From positions 1 to 28,768 of the forward strand of contig CAMOIC010000014.1 of the NCBI GenBank assembly GCA_946615965.1: DNA of 28,768 nt, in the 5' to 3' direction. Position 1 is the stretch's first letter. Each line of letters starts with the position of its first letter. Of the stretch, positions 1 to 7,827 are shown in pieces. Origin of the DNA: UBA3700 sp002372775 (GTDB lineage: Bacteria; Bacillota; Clostridia; Christensenellales; UBA3700). The notes under the pieces were generated by a model that was given only the letters and a program-made list of their open reading frames with translations, ran no database searches and was not told the origin of the DNA. The translations under genes were made by a program, and so were the position numbers.

Positions 1-92
1 TAGTAGTATGTACTCCTAGATAGACCAGATATTTCAAGAAGCACATCTATTTTGTATTTTTGCCTTAATTCATTAATTGCAGCTACTGTTTT
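1..92 (-). CDS. IS3-family transposase OrfB, N-terminal fragment cut by the window edge
   Basis: Reading the minus strand in the -1 frame relative to OrfA gives an open frame that starts around KKTVAAINELRQKYKIDVLL and continues to SRSTYY at position 1. This is the typical start of the IS150-type OrfB (DDE integrase part), just before its HTH-like N-terminal segment. There is no in-frame ATG or strong ribosome binding site, so expression probably relies on a -1 ribosomal shift at A-AAA-C (positions 92-88), which would make an OrfAB fusion. An ATT codon at 77-75 could be a weak independent start, as described for some IS3 members. The DDE catalytic residues lie outside the window, so intactness cannot be judged. 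Confidence 0.75.
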
Positions 93-496
93 CTTCGTGC
101 TGCCTTTCGTGCTTCTTCCTCTCGAATTAAGGCATCTAATTTTTTTAAGTATTCGTTCTCGGCTTCTAAATACTCAAGTCTTTCTTTTAACCTTTGGTTC
201 TCAGCTATTAAATCATCTTTGATCTCTGGCTTAACCTTTGGTTTCCTTCCTTTTCTAACTCCACTCATTTTGCTTGCTCGTCCTCTTCGTTCTTTTGCGA
301 GCCCTTCAAATCCTTCTTCTAGGTAAATACGTTCCCAGCATTTTACCATACCCCTAGGTCCACCAATATCTGGATTCCCTAAAGCATATTTACGTACGAC
401 TTCATGGTAACTTAAGCTGTTTTCTCGCATATCCATTATAACGGATAATTTGAACTCAGGACTATAATGTCTTAGCTTTTGTCCCTTCTTTGCCAT
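83..496 (-). CDS. IS3-family (IS150-like) transposase OrfA, DNA-binding subunit
   Basis: OrfA is a protein of about 137 residues that binds the IS ends. The open frame extends upstream to 526, but the start is better placed at the ATG at 496-494 (MAKKGQ), because AAGGAGG lies at 514-508, 11 bases upstream. The N-terminal half (RHYSPEFKLSVIMDM) is a helix-turn-helix of the IS3/Tnp_1 type. The C-terminal half is basic and then becomes a leucine-zipper coiled coil (LIAENQRLKERLEYLEAENE) that mediates OrfA/OrfAB multimerisation in this family. It overlaps OrfB in the -1 frame. It is transcribed away from the pyr operon, and the element's end lies only about 45 bases upstream of the pyr promoter. 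Confidence 0.88.
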   Translation of the reverse strand: MAKKGQKLRHYSPEFKLSVIMDMRENSLSYHEVVRKYALGNPDIGGPRGMVKCWERIYLEEGFEGLAKERRGRASKMSGVRKGRKPKVKPEIKDDLIAENQRLKERLEYLEAENEYLKKLDALIREEEARKAARRKQ

Positions 497-554
497 AAAA
501 ATATGCACCTCCTTGTTGTCCAACAATTGGGGTGCATATCAATTTTGAGGGCCA
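497..554 (-). mobile_element. Probable terminal end of the IS3-family element, with a leader hairpin
   Basis: Upstream of OrfA the minus strand reads TGGCCCTCAAAATT (from 554) and then GATATGCACCCCAATTGTTG. Similar GC-rich starts followed by a CCCAA-TTGTTGGACA run occur at ends of IS150-like elements, and the terminal TG/CA at 554-553 fits the IS3 family. The exact boundary is uncertain because the other end is outside the window. ATATGCACC (501-509) and GGTGCATAT (531-539) form a 9-bp inverted repeat that partly covers the OrfA ribosome binding site. Confidence 0.5.
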
Positions 555-600
555 TTTTTGTTTATAAGAAATAACTTTACAATTCTATACGCCTTTTTGC

Positions 601-630
601 TTGAAGCATCCCGCGTGCATATGCTATTAT
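601..630 (+). promoter_or_regulatory. Candidate sigma-A promoter of the pyr operon
   Basis: TTGAAG (601-606) and TATTAT (625-630) are separated by 18 bases. They match the -35 and -10 consensus at 4/6 and 5/6 positions. Initiation near 637 would place the PyrR-type element at about +17 of the transcript, as expected for an attenuation leader. Confidence 0.6.
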
Positions 631-639
631 ATATGCGTT

Positions 640-750
640 GAAACTTTAAGATAGTCCAGAGAGGCTAACAAGATTACCAGTTGTATATTTTTTACGCATG
701 CTAGTTTTCTAGTCCAGTCTTTATGGAACAGAAAACTTATTTTTTTATTA
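640..750 (+). promoter_or_regulatory. PyrR-responsive attenuator leader
   Basis: AGTCCAGAGAGGCT at 653-666 matches the known PyrR-binding consensus ARUCCNGNGAGGYU. A653-G654 can pair with C665-U666, and C656-C657 with G663-G664, leaving U655 bulged under a purine loop. The terminator stem at 703-737 follows. In the established Bacillus model, UMP-bound PyrR stabilises this anti-antiterminator and so favours termination before pyrB. GAAACT at 640-645 can pair with AGTTTTC at 703-709 (one bulge) and is a candidate antiterminator arm, though this pairing is weak and only inferred. No pyrR gene is in the window, so the regulator must be encoded elsewhere. Confidence 0.85.
703..749 (+). terminator. 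Attenuator (rho-independent) terminator before pyrB
   Basis: AGTTTTCT (703-710) pairs with AGAAAACT (730-737). After a two-base mismatch, TCCA (713-716) pairs with TGGA (724-727), leaving a 7-base loop. A T-rich tract, TATTTTTTTATT, follows at 738-749. It lies between the PyrR-binding element and the pyrB ribosome binding site (GAGGTG, 751-756), which is the right place for transcriptional attenuation. Confidence 0.8.
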
Positions 751-760
751 GAGGTGCTTT

Positions 761-1633
761 ATGCGTGGATTACTTACATTAAAAGATTTATCCGTAGAAA
801 AGATTATTGAACTTATCAAATATGCAGAAAAGCTTAAGAAAGGTTATAGAATTTCTTATCCAGACAAGAAAATCGCTACATTATTCTTTGAAAACTCAAC
901 AAGAACTCAATATTCATTCCAAGTAGCTATGATGAATTTAGGAATTAAAGTCGTAGACTTTGATACTCAATTATCTAGTATTGCTAAAGGTGAATCACTA
1001 TACGATACAGTAAGAACTTTTGAAGCTCTTGGAGTTGATGGCGTTGTTATAAGACATAGCCAAGACGAATACTTTAAAGAACTTGAAACAATCAAGATTC
1101 CTATCTTTAACGGCGGTGATGGTAAGTCAAACCACCCTACTCAATCTCTTCTAGACTTAATGACAATCCATGAAGAATTTGGAAAATTCGAAGGTTTAAA
1201 GGTTTGTATGGTTGGAGATATCTCTCACTCAAGAGTAGCTCATACAAATATCGAAATAATGAGAAGACTTGGTATGGATGTATATATCTCTGGTCCTGAA
1301 GAATTCAATGATCATTCAGCTCCTTGGATTTCACTTGATGAAGCTTGCAAAACAATGGATGTTGTAATGCTACTTAGAGTTCAATTTGAAAGACACCAAG
1401 AAAAGATGAAAATCTCAGTTGAAGAATATCATCAAAAATATGGCATGACAGTTGAAAGAATGCAATCAATGAAGGAAAAAGCAATTATTATGCACCCAGC
1501 CCCAATCAACAGAGGTGTTGAAATCGCTGACGAAGTAGCAGAATGCGAAAAGAGCAGAATTTATAAGCAAATGACAAACGGCGTATACATTCGTATGGCT
1601 GTTATATCAGACGCATTGGATGGTAACTTATGA
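761..1633 (+). CDS. pyrB: Aspartate carbamoyltransferase catalytic subunit
   Basis: PyrB condenses carbamoyl phosphate with L-aspartate to N-carbamoylaspartate, the committed step of pyrimidine synthesis, in the cytoplasm. The 290-residue product is close to the normal catalytic-chain length. The carbamoyl-phosphate motif STRT is at residues 46-49 (within FFENSTRTQYSF), HPTQ at 125-128, and the C-terminal HPAPINRG at 245-252 of the aspartate domain. The start follows GAGGTG at 751-756. It is the first gene of the operon, directly behind the attenuator, and its TGA stop overlaps the pyrC start (ATGA). No PyrI regulatory chain is present, as is usual in Bacillota, where control is by PyrR attenuation. 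Confidence 0.97.
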   Translation: MRGLLTLKDLSVEKIIELIKYAEKLKKGYRISYPDKKIATLFFENSTRTQYSFQVAMMNLGIKVVDFDTQLSSIAKGESLYDTVRTFEALGVDGVVIRHSQDEYFKELETIKIPIFNGGDGKSNHPTQSLLDLMTIHEEFGKFEGLKVCMVGDISHSRVAHTNIEIMRRLGMDVYISGPEEFNDHSAPWISLDEACKTMDVVMLLRVQFERHQEKMKISVEEYHQKYGMTVERMQSMKEKAIIMHPAPINRGVEIADEVAECEKSRIYKQMTNGVYIRMAVISDALDGNL

Positions 1634-2832
1634 TTTTAATAAAGAACGGAAGCATTATTAGAGACAACGAATTAGTAAAAAGAGACATCTTAATTGATGG
1701 AGATATTATTGCCAAGATTGCCCCATCAATTGAAGCAAATGTAGAAACAATTGATGCTACGGGTTGTCTTGTAATGCCAGGCGCAGTTGATGTACACGTT
1801 CATTTTAGAGAACCAGGTTTCGAAAAGAAAGAAACTATTTATACAGGCTCAAGAGCTGCAGCAAAAGGCGGTGTTACAACAGTTATGCCAATGCCAAACT
1901 TAAACCCTTGCCCAGATAATGTTGAAGCTATTGAATTACAAAAGAAAATTATAGATAAAGACTCTATCGTTAGAGCTTTCCCTTATGCTAGCGTATCTGT
2001 AGGAGAAGGAGATGAAAAGTTATCTGATATAGATAATTTCCATCAAATGGTAACAGCAATTACAGACGATGGTAGAGGCGTTAATAATATCGAACTTTTA
2101 AAAGAAGCTATGAGACTTGCTAAAAAGTATGACCTTGTTATTGCATCTCATGCTGAAGATTTAGTTGATGGATATAAGCCACAAGGAGAATATGTAGCAG
2201 TAAGACGTGAGGTTGAACTTGCAAAAGAAATCGGATGTAAATATCACTTCTGTCATATGTCTACAAAAGAATCTTTTGAGGCTATTAGAAAAGCTCAACA
2301 AGAAGGATATACAAACATCACTTGTGAAGTTGCTCCACACCACTTAATTTTAAACGAAACAATGATTAAAGATGCTAACTGGAAGATGAATCCTCCACTT
2401 AGATCTGAAGAAAATAGATTGGAAACAATTAAGGCTTTACTTGATGGTACAGCTTGTATGGTTGCATCAGACCATGCCCCACATACAGAAGAAGAAAAAT
2501 CTAGAGAGTATGATAAATGTCCAAATGGCATTTTGGGGGTTGAGACAATGCTTCCAATCATCTATACTTACTTTGTAAGAACTAAAAAAATCAGCTTAGA
2601 TAGATTCCTAGATATTATGGTTAACAACCCATGCAAGGTATTCAAATTACCAAAGCATTCTATATCTGTAGCATCTGTTGCAGATATTGCTATTCTAGAC
2701 ATCGAGCATGAGCACACATATACAAAAGAAGAGATAGTCTCTAAAGGTAAAAATTCACCATATATTGGTATGTCATTCTACGGATTCCCTAAATACACAC
2801 TAGTAAATGGTCAAATAGTATACAAACAATAA
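1630..2832 (+). CDS. pyrC: Dihydroorotase (class I)
   Basis: PyrC cyclises N-carbamoylaspartate to dihydroorotate. The 400-residue amidohydrolase carries the HVH metal motif at 56-58 (DVHVHFREPG), TDDG around 145-148, histidines in IASHAED (174) and CHMSTKES (209), and the catalytic Asp in VASDHAPH (281). All metal and catalytic positions expected for a class I dihydroorotase are visible, so this is not one of the inactive PyrC' paralogues. The ATG overlaps the pyrB stop by four bases, which implies translational coupling. AAGGAGAG over its own stop serves carA. Confidence 0.97.
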   Translation: MILIKNGSIIRDNELVKRDILIDGDIIAKIAPSIEANVETIDATGCLVMPGAVDVHVHFREPGFEKKETIYTGSRAAAKGGVTTVMPMPNLNPCPDNVEAIELQKKIIDKDSIVRAFPYASVSVGEGDEKLSDIDNFHQMVTAITDDGRGVNNIELLKEAMRLAKKYDLVIASHAEDLVDGYKPQGEYVAVRREVELAKEIGCKYHFCHMSTKESFEAIRKAQQEGYTNITCEVAPHHLILNETMIKDANWKMNPPLRSEENRLETIKALLDGTACMVASDHAPHTEEEKSREYDKCPNGILGVETMLPIIYTYFVRTKKISLDRFLDIMVNNPCKVFKLPKHSISVASVADIAILDIEHEHTYTKEEIVSKGKNSPYIGMSFYGFPKYTLVNGQIVYKQ

Positions 2833-2841
2833 GGAGAGAAC

Positions 2842-3921
2842 ATGGAAAGAAAATTAGTACTTGAAAATGGGAGAGAGTTTATCGGTACAAGTTTTGGTTC
2901 AACAAACGAAGCTATAGCTGAGCTTGTGTATAACACAGCCGTTGTTGGTTACCAAGAAACATTGTCTGACCCATCTAACTGCCAACAAATTATTTGTATG
3001 GCATATCCAGTAATCGGAAACTATGGTTTAACAGATGAAGATTATGAATCTAGAAACATCACAGTTTCAGGCATTATCGTTAGAGAATACAACGATGATC
3101 CATCAAACTTTAGATATACTCACAAGCTTGGTGAAGTTATGGAAGAAGATGGCGTTCCTGGCATCCAAGGAATCGATACGAGAGAAATTGTTAGAATCCT
3201 AAGAGATGAAGGTTCTATGAAAGCTATTATCTGTGACGCAACAGTATCTACTAAAGATGCACTTGCAAAGATTAAAGCTTATGAAACTCCAAAGAATATG
3301 GTTGAAGTTATTTCAACAAAGAAGATGTGGATGAGCAGAACATTCAACCCTACTTACAATGTAGTGCTAATTGACTGTGGAATTAAGAAGAGCCTAGTTA
3401 AGATGCTAAACAATGTAGGATGTAATGTTGTTGTACTTCCATATAATTCAACAAAGGAAGATATCTTAAAGTACAAACCAACTGGATTGTTTATCTCAGA
3501 TGGTCCTGGCACTCCTTCAGAAATCACTTGCGTTATAGATTTAGTTAAGGAAATGAAAGGAACAATGCCTATCCTTGGTATTGGTCTTGGACAAGAAATC
3601 ATTGCCCTAGCTTATGGCGCTAAGTTATATAAACAAAAGATTGGTCATAATGGTTGTAACTTACCAGTTAGAAACCTAAAGACAGGAAAAATTGAAATCA
3701 CAAATCAAAACGATTTATACGCTGTAGATGTTGAATCTCTAAAAGGAACAGACTTAACTCTTACTCACATTAACGTTATAGACAACGTTCCAGAAGGTGT
3801 TGAGGATTTAAAGAATTCTGTAATTGCTATTCAATTCAACCCAACAGAAGAAAAGGATAACAAAGAATACATCTTTAATCGTTTCACAGAACTTATGAAG
3901 AATTTTGGAGGTAAACAATAA
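2842..3921 (+). CDS. carA: Carbamoyl phosphate synthase small subunit with an apparently inactive glutaminase site
   Basis: CarA normally hydrolyses glutamine and channels ammonia to CarB. The 359-residue length, the N-terminal CPSase domain (DPSNCQQI, YPVIGNYG near residues 43-62) and the class I glutamine amidotransferase fold (DGPGTPSE near 220-227) are all recognisable. The catalytic site is not intact. The usual GICLGHQ nucleophile elbow reads GIGLGQE, so the Cys position is Gly248 (codon GGT at 3583-3585). The usual QYHPE or QFHPE reads QFNPT, giving Asn333 and Thr335 in place of the triad His and Glu. The reading frame is otherwise clean, which argues against a decaying gene. I infer a structural subunit supporting ammonia-dependent CarB. 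Its stop overlaps the carB start (TAATG). Confidence 0.93.
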   Translation: MERKLVLENGREFIGTSFGSTNEAIAELVYNTAVVGYQETLSDPSNCQQIICMAYPVIGNYGLTDEDYESRNITVSGIIVREYNDDPSNFRYTHKLGEVMEEDGVPGIQGIDTREIVRILRDEGSMKAIICDATVSTKDALAKIKAYETPKNMVEVISTKKMWMSRTFNPTYNVVLIDCGIKKSLVKMLNNVGCNVVVLPYNSTKEDILKYKPTGLFISDGPGTPSEITCVIDLVKEMKGTMPILGIGLGQEIIALAYGAKLYKQKIGHNGCNLPVRNLKTGKIEITNQNDLYAVDVESLKGTDLTLTHINVIDNVPEGVEDLKNSVIAIQFNPTEEKDNKEYIFNRFTELMKNFGGKQ

Positions 3922-6900
3922 TGCCAAAGCGTACTGATATAAAGAAAATTATGGTTATTGGTTCTGGCCCTATCGTAATCGGTCAAGCTGCTGAATTCGA
4001 CTATGCTGGAACACAAGCTTGTTTAGCTTTAAAAGAAGAAGGATATGAAGTAATCTTAGTAAACTCAAATCCAGCCACAATTATGACAGACCCTAATATG
4101 GCTGATAAGGTTTACATGGAACCACTTGATATGGAACATGTAGCTAAGATTATCCGTTATGAAAGACCAGATGGTTTAATCGCATCTATGGGTGGTCAAA
4201 CTGGATTAAACTTGGGTATGAAATTAAAAAGACACGGCGTTTTAGATGAATGCGGCGTTGAATTATTAGGTATTCGTGCAGAAACTATTGATAAGGCTGA
4301 AGACAGAGAATTATTCAAAGAGCTTTGCCAATCATTAGGCGAACCAACAATTGAATCAGAAATTGCTAACTCAATTGATGAAATCTTCAAAGCTGCTCAT
4401 GATATCGGATTCCCTGTTATCTTAAGACCTGCCTTCACTTTAGGTGGTACAGGTGGTGGATTTGCTGAGAACGATGAAGAACTTCTTCCTCTTGCAAAGA
4501 ACGCTATTAAGTCATCTCCTGTAAGCCAAGTATTAGTTGAAAAGTCAATTAAGGGCTTCAAGGAAATCGAATTCGAAGTTATGAGAGATAAGAACGATAC
4601 GGCTATTACTATCTGTTCTATGGAAAACATTGACCCAGTTGGTGTTCACACAGGTGATAGTATCGTTGTAGCTCCAGCTCAAACATTAACTTTAAAAGAA
4701 TATTCAATGTTAAAAGAAAGTGCTCTTAAGATTATTAGAGCTCTAGATATCGAAGGTGGATGTAATATCCAATTCGCATTAGATCCATATTCATTCAAAT
4801 ATTATCTAATCGAAGTTAACCCAAGAGTTTCAAGATCATCAGCTTTAGCTTCTAAGGCATCAGGCTTCCCTATTGCTAGAGTTTCAGCTAAGATTGCTTG
4901 CGGATTAACACTTGATGAAATTCAAATTGCTGCAACACCTGCATCATTTGAACCAACAATCGACTACGTAGTATGTAAGTTCCCAAGATTCCCATTTGAT
5001 AAATTCCAAGATGCAGATAGAACTCTATCTACACAAATGAAGGCTACTGGCGAAGTTATGAGTATCGGTAGAACAATCGAGGAATCATTATTAAAGTCAG
5101 TTAGATCTTTGGAAAATAAAGTTGATCATTTACAACTTGCTAAATTCGATTCATTCTCAAATGACGATTTAATTAAGTTCATTGGAGAGCATACAGATGA
5201 GAGAATCTTTGCTATTGCAGAAGCAATTCGTAGAGATATCGACATCGATGTTCTATATGATATCACAAAGATAGATAAGCTATTCTTGACAAAGATTAAG
5301 AAGATTGTAGATTACGAAAGAGTTATTAAGGATAACAAAGATAATCTAGATGTTTTATTAACAGCAAAGAGGATGGGATTTGCAGATTCATTCATCGGAA
5401 AGCTTTGGGGATACAATCCACAAAAGATGTTTGAAATTAGAAAAAATGCAAACATGTTCCCAGTTTATAAAACAATCGATACTTGCTGTGCTGAATTCAA
5501 GTCTTATGTTCCATACTTCTATTCAACATATGAACATGAGAATGAATCTATAAGAACAGATAGAAAGAAAGTTGTAGTTTTAGGTTCTGGCCCTATCCGT
5601 ATCGGACAAGGTGTTGAATTCGACTATACAACAGTTCATGCTATCTGGGCATTAAAGGAAATGGGATACGAAGCTATCATCATTAACTGTAACCCAGAAA
5701 CAGTATCTACAGACTACACAGTATCAGATAAGTTATACTTCGAACCACTAACATACGAAGATATAATGAACGTTATAACTTTAGAAAAGCCAGAAGGCGT
5801 TATCTTAGCACTAGGCGGACAAACACCTATCAACATGGCAGATAAGTTAGACGCTGCAGGAATTAAGATTTTCGGTTCTACAGCTAAGTCTATTGACCTT
5901 GCAGAAGATAGAGATTTATTTGAAGCAGCAATGAATGAAATCAACATCCCAATGCCAAAGGGATTTGGTGTATTCAGCGTTGAAGAAGCTGTTAAGGCTG
6001 CAAATGAAATCGGATATCCAGTATTAGTTCGTCCATCATTCGTTCTTGGTGGAAGAATGATGCACATCGTTTATGACGAAGAAGTATTAAGAGCTAAAGT
6101 TGCAGAAGCTGTAGCATTTGATTCAGAACACCCTATCCTTGTAGATAAGTACGTTCTTGGTCAAGAATGCGAAGTTGATGCTATCTGTGATGGCGAAGAT
6201 GTATTCATCCCTGGCATTATGGAACACATTGAAAGAACTGGTGTTCACTCAGGAGATAGTATGTCAGTTTACCCTCCATATTCATTAAATGAAGAAGCTC
6301 AAAATACAATCATTGAATATACACAAAAGATTGGTAAGAAACTACAAATGATTGGCTTATACAATATCCAATTCATCGTAGATAAGGATAACAAAGTTTC
6401 AATCATTGAAGTTAACCCAAGATCTTCAAGAACTGTTCCATTCTTAGCTAAGTCTACAAATGTACCTATCGCAAACATTGCAACAAAGGTTATGATGGGA
6501 CATAAGCTAAAAGAACTTGGATATGTTGGTATCCAACCAAAGAGAAAGAAGTGGTATGTAAAGACTCCTGCATTCTCATTCAATAAGATTACAGGACTTG
6601 ATGTAGTTCTATCTCCAGAAATGAAATCTACTGGTGAAGCAATCGGTTATGATTTATCTTTAAATAGAGCTTTATATAAGTCTCTAAAGGCTGCTAACAT
6701 GAGAGTTTCAAATTACGGAACAATCTTAGCTACATTCGCCGATAAAGATAAGGAAGATGCATTGCCACTAGTTCAAAGATTCTACAACTTAGGATTCAAT
6801 ATTGAAGCTACATCTGGTACAGCTAAGTTCTTAAAGGAACATGGCATTAGAACAAAGGTTATGAAGAAGATTTCTGAAGGTTCAGAAGAGATTCTAGATT

Positions 6901-7097
6901 CAATCAGAAAAGGATATGTAACATACGTTCTAAACACATCAAGCGATGATGATGCTACAAGAAGAGATGGTAAGATTATCCGTCGTACGGCCATAGATAA
7001 CAATGTAACTGTATTTACATGCTTAGATACAGTAAGAGTACTTCTAGACGTTCTTGAAGAAATCACAATGAGCGTTTCTGTAATCGATAAGGAGTAA
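3921..7097 (+). CDS. carB: Carbamoyl phosphate synthase large subunit
   Basis: CarB makes carbamoyl phosphate from bicarbonate, two ATP and ammonia. At 1058 residues it is full length. The two homologous halves each begin with a nucleotide-binding segment (MVIGSGPIVIGQ near residue 11 and VVLGSGPIRIGQ near residue 554). Each half carries an ATP-grasp domain with its glycine loop (LGGTGGG in the first, LGGRMM in the second) and ends with a metal-binding EVNPR motif. The C-terminal part from about residue 930 (TSGTAKFLKEHGIRT) is the MGS-like allosteric domain that binds UMP or IMP-type effectors in the family. Both active halves look intact, in contrast to CarA, whose glutaminase triad is lost. 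The gene starts inside the carA stop codon. Confidence 0.97.
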   Translation: MPKRTDIKKIMVIGSGPIVIGQAAEFDYAGTQACLALKEEGYEVILVNSNPATIMTDPNMADKVYMEPLDMEHVAKIIRYERPDGLIASMGGQTGLNLGMKLKRHGVLDECGVELLGIRAETIDKAEDRELFKELCQSLGEPTIESEIANSIDEIFKAAHDIGFPVILRPAFTLGGTGGGFAENDEELLPLAKNAIKSSPVSQVLVEKSIKGFKEIEFEVMRDKNDTAITICSMENIDPVGVHTGDSIVVAPAQTLTLKEYSMLKESALKIIRALDIEGGCNIQFALDPYSFKYYLIEVNPRVSRSSALASKASGFPIARVSAKIACGLTLDEIQIAATPASFEPTIDYVVCKFPRFPFDKFQDADRTLSTQMKATGEVMSIGRTIEESLLKSVRSLENKVDHLQLAKFDSFSNDDLIKFIGEHTDERIFAIAEAIRRDIDIDVLYDITKIDKLFLTKIKKIVDYERVIKDNKDNLDVLLTAKRMGFADSFIGKLWGYNPQKMFEIRKNANMFPVYKTIDTCCAEFKSYVPYFYSTYEHENESIRTDRKKVVVLGSGPIRIGQGVEFDYTTVHAIWALKEMGYEAIIINCNPETVSTDYTVSDKLYFEPLTYEDIMNVITLEKPEGVILALGGQTPINMADKLDAAGIKIFGSTAKSIDLAEDRDLFEAAMNEINIPMPKGFGVFSVEEAVKAANEIGYPVLVRPSFVLGGRMMHIVYDEEVLRAKVAEAVAFDSEHPILVDKYVLGQECEVDAICDGEDVFIPGIMEHIERTGVHSGDSMSVYPPYSLNEEAQNTIIEYTQKIGKKLQMIGLYNIQFIVDKDNKVSIIEVNPRSSRTVPFLAKSTNVPIANIATKVMMGHKLKELGYVGIQPKRKKWYVKTPAFSFNKITGLDVVLSPEMKSTGEAIGYDLSLNRALYKSLKAANMRVSNYGTILATFADKDKEDALPLVQRFYNLGFNIEATSGTAKFLKEHGIRTKVMKKISEGSEEILDSIRKGYVTYVLNTSSDDDATRRDGKIIRRTAIDNNVTVFTCLDTVRVLLDVLEEITMSVSVIDKE

Positions 7098-7098
7098 T

Positions 7099-7827
7099 AT
7101 GCAAAACGTTACACTACAAATAGCCAAGAAGGAAAAAGTTAGCAAGGATATATTCCTAATGACTTTAACTGGCGATTTAAGTGAAATTAAGAACTTCGGA
7201 GAGTTTATTAACCTAACTCTCCCAGGTTATTTTTTAAGAAGACCTATATCTGTATGTGACTTTTCTAAAGATCACGTAGACATCTTATTCAAGATATTAG
7301 GCCATGGAACAAAGGATTTATCTGAATTTGAAATCGGGACAAAACTAGACGTTTTAGTTGGTCTTGGCAATGGTTTCATTATTAGAAAAGATATACACCC
7401 AGTTCTTGTTGGTGGTGGTATTGGTATTGCCCCACTTGTTGGACTTGCTCGTGAATATAATAGACTAGGAATTAAACCTACTCTAATCTATGGCGCAAGA
7501 TCTAAAGATGACTTATCTTTAATTCCAACACTTGAAGAATTATGCGATGTAAATCTATGTACAGATGATGGTTCTCTAGGATTTAAAGGAAATGTTGTAG
7601 ATTGCATAAAGAGTTTAAATCTAAACATTGATTACTATTATGCCTGCGGACCATATAGAATGCTTGAAGCTTTAACAAAGGCTTATCCAAATGGATGTGT
7701 TTCTATGGAAGCAAGAATGGGATGTGGATTTGGTGCTTGTATGGGTTGCTCTATACAAACAACAAAAGGCCCTCAAAGAGTTTGCAAAGAAGGTCCAGTA
7801 TTTGATGCTAGTGAGGTGATTTTCTAA
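7099..7827 (+). CDS. pyrK: Dihydroorotate dehydrogenase electron-transfer subunit
   Basis: PyrK passes electrons from PyrD to NAD through FAD and a [2Fe-2S] cluster. The 242-residue product has the flavin-binding RRPIS motif at 47-51, a pyridine-nucleotide loop GGGIGIAPL at 105-113, and the C-terminal cluster cysteines C209, C214, C217 and C229 (CGFGACMGC...C). This is the normal ferredoxin-reductase-like PyrK architecture. GGAG at 7091-7094 lies at the end of carB, and the gene's TAA overlaps the pyrD ATG (TAATG), so the two subunits are probably made in coupled amounts. Confidence 0.96.
   Translation: MQNVTLQIAKKEKVSKDIFLMTLTGDLSEIKNFGEFINLTLPGYFLRRPISVCDFSKDHVDILFKILGHGTKDLSEFEIGTKLDVLVGLGNGFIIRKDIHPVLVGGGIGIAPLVGLAREYNRLGIKPTLIYGARSKDDLSLIPTLEELCDVNLCTDDGSLGFKGNVVDCIKSLNLNIDYYYACGPYRMLEALTKAYPNGCVSMEARMGCGFGACMGCSIQTTKGPQRVCKEGPVFDASEVIF

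Noticed and set aside
2161..2561. Minus-strand open frames within pyrC, and similar ones in carA, carB and pyrD
   Set aside because: They are antisense shadows of well-recognised enzymes without ribosome binding sites.
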